Position numbers and translations under genes: made by a program. 64,000 nt of DNA from Candidatus Kuenenia stuttgartensis (GTDB taxonomy: Bacteria > Planctomycetota > Planctomycetia > Pirellulales > UBA1268). Within the stretch, counting starts at the first letter, position 1; each line of letters starts with the position of its first letter. Below, piece by piece: positions 8,619-15,230 of this stretch. The notes under the pieces were generated by a model. The model did not search any database and was not told the origin of the DNA. It saw only the letters and a list, made by a program, of their open reading frames with translations. The stretch covers positions 1-64,000 of the forward strand of contig CAMDDJ010000006.1 of the NCBI GenBank assembly GCA_945891385.1. Direction: 5' to 3'.

Positions 8619-9622
8619 GCCGTTCATTCAGCACGGCCGCAGGCCACTCCGCGCCACGGCTCGATCGAAGCAACGCCATCGCCCCGGCCCGGCCGACGGG
8701 CTGGTGTGCTGAGTGGTCCGAGGACTGGAACCGGTTCTGGTTCACCCCGAGCGACCCCTTGCCGCTGGCCGTGATCCGCATTCTGACCGGCCTGATTCTC
8801 TGCTGGGCCTGCGCCGTCTGGCTGATGGATGCCGACGCCTTCTTCGGGCCCCGCGGGTGGCTCGTGCCGCAGGAAGTCTGGCGGATGAACGACCAGCCCT
8901 GGCAGTGGAGCTGGTTCTTCGCCTTCTCGAGTCCGACCGCGATTCGCGTCGCAGGCGGCATCATGCTCGTGTCGGCAGTGCTCCTGACCATCGGACTGGC
9001 CACGCCCGCCGCGGCCGTCGTGTCGCTCCTGGGGCTGGTGAGTGCGGCGAACCGGACCCCGCTCAATACCTTCGGTCTCGATGACACGCTCGGCATGCTG
9101 CTCGTGGGCCTGGCCATCGGGCCCGCCGGAAGCCGACTCTCGCTCGACGCCTGGCTGTTCGGGGCAGGGGAGGGGCGCTCGGCGCGGGCGACCGTGGCCT
9201 TGCGGATCATTCAGGTCCACCTCTGCGTCGTCTACTTTTTCTCCGGCTGCGGCAAGCTGCTGGGAGCGAGCTGGTGGGAGGGGGTGGCGCTCTGGGGCGC
9301 TGCGGCCAACGTGCAGTACCGCACCCTCGACATCACGGCGCTCGCACGGCATCCGCTCCTGCTCAATGCCCTCACCCTCGGCACCCTGTTCTGGGAGGTC
9401 GCCTACGCCGCCCTGGTCTGGCCGCGGCTCACCCGCCGGCTGTTTCTCGCGATGGCCGTGGCGGTCCACTTGGGAATCGGCCTGACGATGGGCATGATGG
9501 AGTTCGGACTGGCCATGATCACGGCCAACCTCGCCTTCGTCTCCGCGGAGACCTGGCGGCGCATCCTGCCCCTCGACCGTCTTTCGACCCCTTCCTCACA
9601 CCCTCGAACGGATCTCGCATGA
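8615..9622 (+). CDS. HTTM domain membrane protein (vitamin-K-dependent carboxylase-like)
   Basis: 335-residue polytopic protein with about six to seven hydrophobic segments. It fits the HTTM domain of vitamin-K-dependent gamma-carboxylase relatives: an amphipathic start WNRFWFTPSDPLPLAVIRI, then MDADAFFGPRGWL, a core ANRTPLNTFGLDDTLGMLL, and RIIQVHLCVVYFFSGCGKL (the conserved HxxxxYxxxGxxKL helix). The biochemical reaction of bacterial HTTM proteins is largely unknown. Overlaps both neighbours by ATGA; the downstream asd and truA genes continue the same run. Confidence 0.85.
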   Translation: MSRSFSTAAGHSAPRLDRSNAIAPARPTGWCAEWSEDWNRFWFTPSDPLPLAVIRILTGLILCWACAVWLMDADAFFGPRGWLVPQEVWRMNDQPWQWSWFFAFSSPTAIRVAGGIMLVSAVLLTIGLATPAAAVVSLLGLVSAANRTPLNTFGLDDTLGMLLVGLAIGPAGSRLSLDAWLFGAGEGRSARATVALRIIQVHLCVVYFFSGCGKLLGASWWEGVALWGAAANVQYRTLDITALARHPLLLNALTLGTLFWEVAYAALVWPRLTRRLFLAMAVAVHLGIGLTMGMMEFGLAMITANLAFVSAETWRRILPLDRLSTPSSHPRTDLA

Positions 9623-10668
9623 TCGACACGCTGGCCATCGTCGGCGCCACCGGCGCCGTGGGACGGATCATCCTCGAGCAGCTGGTGCAGCGGGAGTTTC
9701 CCGCGCGGCGGCTCAAACTGCTGGCGTCGGCGCGGTCCGCAGGCCGCACGATGGAGGTGGCCGGTCGGTCGTTCCCCGTCGAGGAACTCACCCCCGACGC
9801 CTTCACCGGCGTGGACGTGGCGATCGGCAGCACACCCGACGAGGTGGCCGCCGAGTTCGTACCCTGGGCCGTGGAGCGGGGTACCGTCGTGGTTGACGAA
9901 AGCGCCTTCTTCCGCATGCAGCCCGACGTGCCGCTCGTGATCCCGGAGGTGAATCCCCAGGCGATCGGCCGCCACCGCGGCATCATCGCCAGCCCCAACT
10001 GCTCGACCACGCAGATGGTGATGGTGATGAAGCCCCTCCACGACGCAGCCCGCGTCACGCGGGTGATCGTGAGCACCTACCAGGCGGTCAGCGGGGCAGG
10101 GCTCGCGGCGACCACCGAACTCCGCGACGCCACCGCGGCCTGGCTGGCCGGCGACGTCGAACCCAGGCAGGTTTTTCCCCATCCGATCGCTGCGAATCTG
10201 ATTCCGCAGATCGGCTCACCCCGACCGGGCGGCTCCACGAGCGAGGAGCTGAAGATGATCCTCGAGACACGGAAGATGCTCGAGGACGAATCGATCGCGA
10301 TTTCGGCCACGTGCGTCCGGGTGCCGGTGGCCAACGGCCACAGCGAGTCGATCCTGATCGAGACCGAGCGGAAGCTGTCGGCCGACGAGGCTCGGCAGCT
10401 CCTGGCCGCCATGCCCGGCGTGGTCGTGGTAGACGACCTGGCCGCCAAGCGGTATCCGACCCCGCGGGAGTGCAGCGGCCGCGACGAGGTATTCGTGGGC
10501 CGGATCCGCGAGGATGGTTCGTGTCCGAACGGGATCGCGCTGTGGTGCGTGTCGGACAACGTGCGGAAGGGGGCTGCGACGAATGCCGTCCAGATCACAG
10601 AGCGGCTCGCCGCCGATCCGGCGCTCCTCGCGGGCCAGGGCAGGGCGGGGGCCGCGGTGAAGGGATGA
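9619..10668 (+). CDS. asd: Aspartate-semialdehyde dehydrogenase
   Basis: Reduces aspartyl phosphate to aspartate semialdehyde, the branch point to lysine/diaminopimelate, threonine and methionine. The 349-residue protein has the NADP-binding loop AIVGATGAVGR, the catalytic cysteine in ASPNCSTTQM, the substrate-binding QAVSGAG segment and the RVPVANGHSE motif carrying the active-site histidine. The ATG overlaps the HTTM stop as ATGA, and the gene's own stop overlaps truA in the same way, so the start is well fixed. The unusual partner is the HTTM pair upstream. Confidence 0.96.
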   Translation: MIDTLAIVGATGAVGRIILEQLVQREFPARRLKLLASARSAGRTMEVAGRSFPVEELTPDAFTGVDVAIGSTPDEVAAEFVPWAVERGTVVVDESAFFRMQPDVPLVIPEVNPQAIGRHRGIIASPNCSTTQMVMVMKPLHDAARVTRVIVSTYQAVSGAGLAATTELRDATAAWLAGDVEPRQVFPHPIAANLIPQIGSPRPGGSTSEELKMILETRKMLEDESIAISATCVRVPVANGHSESILIETERKLSADEARQLLAAMPGVVVVDDLAAKRYPTPRECSGRDEVFVGRIREDGSCPNGIALWCVSDNVRKGAATNAVQITERLAADPALLAGQGRAGAAVKG

Positions 10669-11525
10669 GCGGGCCGCAGGAGCCGACCGCTCCGCTGCAC
10701 GGCACCTCGGCGGTCGTCGAGGCCACCGCAGGCCGGCTGATCCGGCTGCGGGTGGCCTACGAAGGCACGCGGTATTCCGGCTGGCAGGCCCAGCCGGGCC
10801 GACTGACGGTGCAGGGAGCGGTGACCGAGGCGATTCGGCAGATCTCGGGAGAGGACATCCGGCCCCGGGGCTCGAGTCGAACCGACGCCGGCGTGCACGC
10901 CCTCGACCAGGTCGTTTGCTTCCAGACGACGAGCAGCCTCGAGCCGGAGGTCTGGGTGCGGGCCCTGAACGCGAGGCTGCCCCGCGACATCACGGTGGTC
11001 GCCGGCGACGAACCGCCCCCCGGCTTCGATCCGGTGTCGGCAGCCGTGCGGAAGCGGTATCGCTACCGGATTCACGACGCCCCCTGGAAGCCCGTGCTCC
11101 AGCGGCATCTCGTCTGGCACTGGCGGGGCCGGCTCGACACCGAGGCCATGGCCGCCGCCGGGGAGGCGCTCGTGGGCGAACACGATTTCACGAGTTTCGA
11201 AACCACCCCGTCCCAGCGGCTGTCGAAGGTCCGGACGATCTATTCGCTCCACATCTCCCGCCCAGGCCTGGACGACGATGCCGCCGGGGCCGAGGTCTGG
11301 ATCGAGGTGGAAGGCAACGGGTTTTTGTACAACATGGTCCGGATCATCGCCGGCTCGCTGGTGATGGTGGGCGCCGGCCGGCGGAGCCCGAGCTGGCTCG
11401 CCGAGGCGCTCGCGGCCCGGCACCGACCGGCAGCTGGGCCCACCGCGCCGCCGGAAGGGCTCGTGCTCGTGTCCATCCAGCTTGCCCCCGACGACCATCC
11501 TCCAGCGACCTCCGTCCCCTCCTGA
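10665..11525 (+). CDS. truA: tRNA pseudouridine(38-40) synthase
   Basis: Isomerises uridines 38-40 in the anticodon arm of many tRNAs. The 286-residue product carries VAYEGTRYSGWQAQPG near the N-terminus, the catalytic aspartate in SSRTDAGVHA, and the FLYNMVRIIAGSLVMVG helix. A 30-residue N-terminal extension precedes the core (MSGPQEPTAPLHG...), retained because the ATG at 10665 overlaps the asd stop. The stop lies 12 bases before the kinase start. Confidence 0.96.
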   Translation: MSGPQEPTAPLHGTSAVVEATAGRLIRLRVAYEGTRYSGWQAQPGRLTVQGAVTEAIRQISGEDIRPRGSSRTDAGVHALDQVVCFQTTSSLEPEVWVRALNARLPRDITVVAGDEPPPGFDPVSAAVRKRYRYRIHDAPWKPVLQRHLVWHWRGRLDTEAMAAAGEALVGEHDFTSFETTPSQRLSKVRTIYSLHISRPGLDDDAAGAEVWIEVEGNGFLYNMVRIIAGSLVMVGAGRRSPSWLAEALAARHRPAAGPTAPPEGLVLVSIQLAPDDHPPATSVPS

Positions 11526-11537
11526 CGATCGACCACG

Positions 11538-12380
11538 ATGCCCAAGCCTCTTCCGGAACGACTCGGCTCCCTCACGCTCGTCCAGCAGTTGGGCGTGGGC
11601 AAGAACTGCCAGATCTGGGAGGCCACGGATCAGGCAGGGGGGCGGTGTGTGGTCAAGGCCGTGGTGCCCGAGATGGCGACCGACGCCGGCCTGCGGCAGC
11701 TCTTCGAGCACGAGCTCAAGGTCGCGACATCGCTCGATCATCCCACGATCATCCGCATCCACCGGTTCTCCGAGGAAGGCGGCCTGCCGCACCTCGTGAT
11801 GGAGCTCTTTCCCCACCCGAACCTCAAGAAGCGGATCCAGGCCGGCACGAATCTGCTCCTGCCGAAACTCCAACGGATCGTGACGGAACTCGCCCTCGCG
11901 CTCGACCACGTGCACGCCCGGGGCTGGGTCCACCGCGACATCAAGCCTGAGAACATCCTCGTCGGCGACGACGGCCAGGTGAAACTGATCGACTTCGCGA
12001 TCGCTGCGAAGGCCTCGGGCCTGCTCGGCAAGTTGCTCGGCGGCAAGACGCCGCCCCAGGGCAGCCCGAGTTACATGTCGCCCGAGCAGATTCGCGGCCA
12101 GGCGCTCGACGCCCGCAGTGACATCTACTCCTTCGGCTGCGTGCTCTTCGAACTCCTCGCCGGCCGGCCGCCCTACACGGCCAGCGACACCAACGAACTC
12201 CTCAACAAGCACGTCTCGGCCATCGTGCCCGCGGCCGACAAGTTCAACAGCAACATCACGCCGACGGCCTCGAAGTACATCCGCACCCTCCTCGCCAAGA
12301 AGCCGGCCGATCGCCCCAAGTCGATGCAGGAGGTGCTCGCCCAACTCCGCTCGATCCGCCTCGTCGAAAGCCTGAGCTGA
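11538..12380 (+). CDS. Soluble serine/threonine protein kinase
   Basis: 280-residue Hanks-type kinase consisting of the catalytic domain only, with no membrane span or sensor domain. Visible motifs: glycine loop QLGVGKNCQIWEA, the lysine in CVVKAV, catalytic loop HRDIKPENIL, the metal-binding loop as DFAIAAK (alanine replaces the glycine of DFG), and the activation/P+1 segment GSPSYMSPEQIRG. HRD, Asn and DFx Asp are intact, so activity is plausible. It follows truA by 12 bases and ends directly at the first hairpin of the long intergenic repeat. Substrate unknown. Confidence 0.92.
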   Translation: MPKPLPERLGSLTLVQQLGVGKNCQIWEATDQAGGRCVVKAVVPEMATDAGLRQLFEHELKVATSLDHPTIIRIHRFSEEGGLPHLVMELFPHPNLKKRIQAGTNLLLPKLQRIVTELALALDHVHARGWVHRDIKPENILVGDDGQVKLIDFAIAAKASGLLGKLLGGKTPPQGSPSYMSPEQIRGQALDARSDIYSFGCVLFELLAGRPPYTASDTNELLNKHVSAIVPAADKFNSNITPTASKYIRTLLAKKPADRPKSMQEVLAQLRSIRLVESLS

Positions 12381-12387
12381 TTTTAGC

Positions 12388-12418
12388 GCCCGCCGGGCCA
12401 TCCATGGCCCCGGCGGGC
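12388..12418 (+). terminator. Terminator-like hairpin at the head of repeat copy A
   Basis: GCCCGCCGGGCCAT pairs with ATGGCCCCGGCGGGC (one bulged base) eight bases after the kinase stop. The equivalent hairpins at 32842-32873 and 47353-47383 keep the pairing with different outer sequences (GCTCAGC/GCTGAGC in the last). No T-tract. Confidence 0.5.
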
Positions 12419-12671
12419 TTGCCGGGCCTCCGCCCGGCCGGCCGCCATCCGGGCGGCCGATCGCGTGCGGCCGCGGAGGAGTGGTGGCCCTGTCTGCGCG
12501 AATTGACGTCGAGGCGGGGCGACGCGGAGGGCACGCAGCGCGGGCTCCGCCCGCTGCGTGCCGGAGTGGAAGGCCGAGGAAGGGCTACCTGGGCGCACGC
12601 AGCGCGGGCTCCGCCCGCTGCGTGCCGGAGAGTTGGGGTGGCTTCGCGCATTCCCTCACCGCATTCGGGTC

Positions 12672-12831
12672 GGGGTTGCCCGTGCCCCGAGAGCCGGCGT
12701 ATGCAGACGAGCGCAGCCGACCAAGCCGCCTTCAGCGGCTCGGTGCCCGTTGCGGAGCGAAGTCTGCATCCGAGTGAGCGCAGGGCAGGATGCACGAAGC
12801 GAACGTCCGGCGACGGGGTATGGGCAACACC
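12672..12831 (+). ncRNA. Candidate structured RNA core, copy A
   Basis: Predicted fold by hand. Outer stem: 12675-12688 GTTGCCCGTGCCCC with 12815-12828 GGGGTATGGGCAAC, 14 pairs including two G-U. Nested stem: ATGCAGAC 12701-12708 with GTCTGCAT 12762-12769. Apical hairpin: AGCCGC-CTTCA-GCGGCT around 12724-12740. Side hairpin: GGGC-AGGAT-GCAC 12783-12795 (one mismatch). The linker AGCGAACGTCCGGCGAC is invariant in all copies. The two G-U pairs would be C-A mismatches on the other strand, so the plus strand is the likely RNA. Function unknown. Confidence 0.6.
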
Positions 12832-13080
12832 GCCCCACCAGTGGACGTCGCCTCCGCCCCTCCATACGCCCCGCCGGCGAACGTCCGGCGACGGGGCATG
12901 GGTAACACCGACCTCCCAGTGGACGTCACCTCCGCCCCGTCATACGCCCCGCCGGTGAACGTCCGGCAACGGGAATCCCCGCAATCCTGGGGGTCGGGGC
13001 CAGTTTTCCGATTGACGCGGCCGCGGCAGCCCCGGGAAAATCCAGGTGTTCTCCTCCAGACGCCCCGAGAGACCTCCCGC

Positions 13081-14052
13081 ATGGCCGCCGGATTGCATCG
13101 ACTGCCGCTCGAGAAGCCGATCTACGAGCTCGAGGATCGGATCGCCGCGTTGGAGGCGGCTCCGCTCGGAGGGCAGCAGCAGGAGGAACTTCGCCGGTTG
13201 CGTCGGGAACTGGTGGAGGTCCAGCGGGCAGTATTCGGCAACCTCGATCCCTGGCAAACGGTCGAGGTGTCGCGGCATCCCGACCGCCCGAAGACGAGCG
13301 ACTACCTGGCGCTCGTCTTTGACGAGTTCGTGGAACTCCACGGCGACCGGTCGTTCGGCGACGACCGGGCGATGCTGACCGGCTTCGCCAAACTCGACCA
13401 GCACAAGGTGATGGTGATCGGCCACCAGAAAGGTAAGACCCTCGCCGAACGGCAGGCCTGCCACTTCGGCTGCGCCCACCCCGAGGGCTACCGCAAGGCG
13501 ATGGGCAAGATGCGGCTGGCGGCGAAGTATGGCCTGCCGGTGATCTGCCTGATCGACACCCCGGGCGCCTATCCGGGCGTGGGGGCCGAGGAACGCGGGC
13601 AGGCCCAGGTCATCGCGGAGAGCATGTTTCTGATGGCCTCGTTGCCGGTGCCGATCGTCTGCGTAGTGATCGGGGAAGGGGGGTCGGGCGGCGCGCTTGG
13701 CATCGGCGTGGGTGACCGGGTGGCGATTCTGGAGCACGCCTACTACAGCGTGATCAGCCCCGAGGGCTGCGCCGGCATCCTGTGGAAGAGCGTGGAATAC
13801 AAGGCCGATGCCGCACGGGCGTTGCGATTCCGGTCCCGCGACCTGGAGCAGTTTGGCGTGGTCGATGCCGTGATCGAGGAGCCGGCCGGCGGAGCGCATC
13901 GGCACCCAGGGCAAATGGCGATGAGGCTCAAGACCTACCTCGGACGCACGCTCCGGGAACTCGTCGGCCGGCCCACCGACGAACTCGTGGCCGAGCGGTA
14001 CGGGAAGTTTCGCCGCATGGGCGCCTTCCTCGATGAGCCGCAACCCGCGTAG
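13081..14052 (+). CDS. accA: Acetyl-CoA carboxylase carboxyltransferase subunit alpha
   Basis: Transfers carboxyl from carboxybiotin to acetyl-CoA together with AccD, giving malonyl-CoA for fatty-acid synthesis. The 323-residue protein shows the AccA N-terminal helix LEKPIYELEDRIAALE, the HGDRSFGDDRAMLTG motif, CLIDTPGAYPGVGAEERGQ and the oxyanion-hole GEGGSGGALGIGVGD. The ATG at 13081 is chosen as the first start giving the family N-terminus; the open frame upstream runs into the intergenic repeat and is not real. accB, accC and accD are not in this window. Confidence 0.96.
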   Translation: MAAGLHRLPLEKPIYELEDRIAALEAAPLGGQQQEELRRLRRELVEVQRAVFGNLDPWQTVEVSRHPDRPKTSDYLALVFDEFVELHGDRSFGDDRAMLTGFAKLDQHKVMVIGHQKGKTLAERQACHFGCAHPEGYRKAMGKMRLAAKYGLPVICLIDTPGAYPGVGAEERGQAQVIAESMFLMASLPVPIVCVVIGEGGSGGALGIGVGDRVAILEHAYYSVISPEGCAGILWKSVEYKADAARALRFRSRDLEQFGVVDAVIEEPAGGAHRHPGQMAMRLKTYLGRTLRELVGRPTDELVAERYGKFRRMGAFLDEPQPA

Positions 14053-14091
14053 TCGAGGGAGACCCACCTGCCCACAAGCCGGTGCTATCCG

Positions 14092-14307
14092 TCACTCGGA
14101 CGTGCTCGAGCGATTTCGGCGGGAAACCCAGGCCGCGGCGCGGTTGAAGGCGACCGCAAGCAGGGCCGAGACAGCCGCGTACACGAGGGGCGTCGAACCG
14201 TAGGTGGCGTCCTTCGGGTTGAGCGCCACCATGACGAACAGGGCCGTTGCCGTGACGCTCGTCAGCGACAGGCCCGTCAGCGCGAGACTCCAAGCATCCG
14301 ATGTCAT
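14092..14307 (-). CDS. 71-residue two-span membrane protein ending the rhodopsin-carotenoid operon
   Basis: Starts inside the crtB stop (ATGA overlap), so it is probably translated from the rhodopsin-carotenoid operon as its last gene. Two hydrophobic helices, LTGLSLTSVTATALFVMVAL and LVYAAVSALLAVAFNRAAAW, flank a short NPKDATYGSTP loop; the tail is basic (VSRRNRSSTSE). I recognise no family. A role as a small partner of rhodopsin or of the membrane carotenoid enzymes is only a guess from position. Confidence 0.65.
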   Translation of the reverse strand: MTSDAWSLALTGLSLTSVTATALFVMVALNPKDATYGSTPLVYAAVSALLAVAFNRAAAWVSRRNRSSTSE

Positions 14308-15230
14308 GCAGAGACTCCGTGGGCCCGCAGCAGGCCATCCGCCGCGGTGAGTGCTTGCGTGGCGGCGTGATCGAGGTTCTGAGGAGCGCCGCGAGAGAAC
14401 GACGCCAGCAGCGAACGACCGCCGAGCGCCAGTTTCTCCCAGGTCGAAACCCGAACCCGGCCGGCCAGAACCTGGAAGCCGTTCTTCCTGATCTTGGTCC
14501 CGATCGCCCTGTAGACGCTCGCCGCCGTGCGAACAGCCAAGCGGGAACCTCCTTCCAGGGCACCGAGCCCCGCCTGGCCGGCACGATAGTAGCCTTCGGC
14601 CAGGTCGAGAATCCTGCTGACCCCGCGTTGCACACCCTCGGGGTCCGGCGGGAGGCTGCCCGGCCGCAATCCGCCGGTCCACTCGAGCGGCAGGTAGCAT
14701 CGCCCGCGCTGCCAATCTTCCGCCACGTCACGGGCGATGTTGGTCAGTTGCATCCCCATTCCGAGTGCAGCTGCATGGGGCAGAAAACGGCGATCCCGGA
14801 GGCCCAGTATCGGACACATCAGCACACCGACCGCTCCGGCCACTCGGAAGCAATATCGGAGCAGATCCACCTCGTTGAAATCGGCGGCCCGCCTGACGTC
14901 CGACCGCATGCCTGCGAGCAGAGCTTCGGCTGCGGCAAGGCTCAGATCATGCCGCTCGACAAGCGTGGCGAACCAGAGACTCTCAGGAGACTGCGGGTGG
15001 TCCCCGCGGCCAAGGAGCCGAAGATCGTGCGAGGCTCGGTCGACGAACTCGTCCGCAGCGCGGCTCGTCGGGGCGGTGTCGACGCCGTCGTCGCACCAGC
15101 GACACCAGGCGTAGAGCCGCTCGACGTCGGCCCGTTTGTCCGCCGGCAACAGCCGGCTGGCGAATGAAAAGGAGCGACTATGCCGCCGGATCGAGGCTCG
15201 GGCAGCCGGGCTGCTACGCGTGGACGACAT
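14304..15230 (-). CDS. crtB: Phytoene synthase
   Basis: Joins two geranylgeranyl diphosphates head to head into phytoene, the first committed carotenoid step. The 308-residue protein has the first aspartate-rich motif as WCRWCDDGVD and the second as QLTNIARDVAEDWQRGRCYLP, both needed for Mg-diphosphate binding, and the RYCFRVAGAVG helix. Its start lies 17 bases inside crtI. Fifth enzyme gene of the light-harvesting operon, between crtI and the small membrane protein. Confidence 0.95.
   Translation of the reverse strand: MSSTRSSPAARASIRRHSRSFSFASRLLPADKRADVERLYAWCRWCDDGVDTAPTSRAADEFVDRASHDLRLLGRGDHPQSPESLWFATLVERHDLSLAAAEALLAGMRSDVRRAADFNEVDLLRYCFRVAGAVGVLMCPILGLRDRRFLPHAAALGMGMQLTNIARDVAEDWQRGRCYLPLEWTGGLRPGSLPPDPEGVQRGVSRILDLAEGYYRAGQAGLGALEGGSRLAVRTAASVYRAIGTKIRKNGFQVLAGRVRVSTWEKLALGGRSLLASFSRGAPQNLDHAATQALTAADGLLRAHGVSA

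Larger units (their letters stand above)
12386..12980 (+). repeat. Long modular intergenic repeat, copy A
   Basis: Gene-free stretch of about 700 bases between the kinase and accA, filled by a modular repeat also found near 32.8 and 47.3 kb. Modules in order: a long hairpin just after the stop codon (12388-12418); two GC hairpins, GCCGGGC-CTCC-GCCCGGC (12421-12438) and CGGCCGCC-ATCCG-GGCGGCCG (12439-12459); two copies of a hairpin starting GGCACGCAGCGCGGGC (12530-12562 and 12595-12625); a folded core (12672-12831); and a ~78-base direct repeat unit starting GCGAACGTCCGGCGACGGGG, present twice plus a partial third. Frames open through it are not conserved in the other copies, so I read it as noncoding. 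Confidence 0.85.

Noticed and set aside
10077-12401. Minus-strand open frame of 774 codons
   Set aside because: Lies opposite asd, truA and the kinase, all with catalytic motifs; no recognisable domain in the antisense frame.
12672-12831. Core element as a HEARO/omega-RNA (IscB-associated)
   Set aside because: No IscB/HNH gene nearby and I cannot recall a matching consensus; left as a covariance-model check rather than a claim.
12404-12958. Possible small proteins encoded within repeat copy A (e.g. a 184-codon frame)
   Set aside because: The frame is not conserved in copies B and C, where stops and indels occur while RNA helices are kept; structure, not coding, is under selection.
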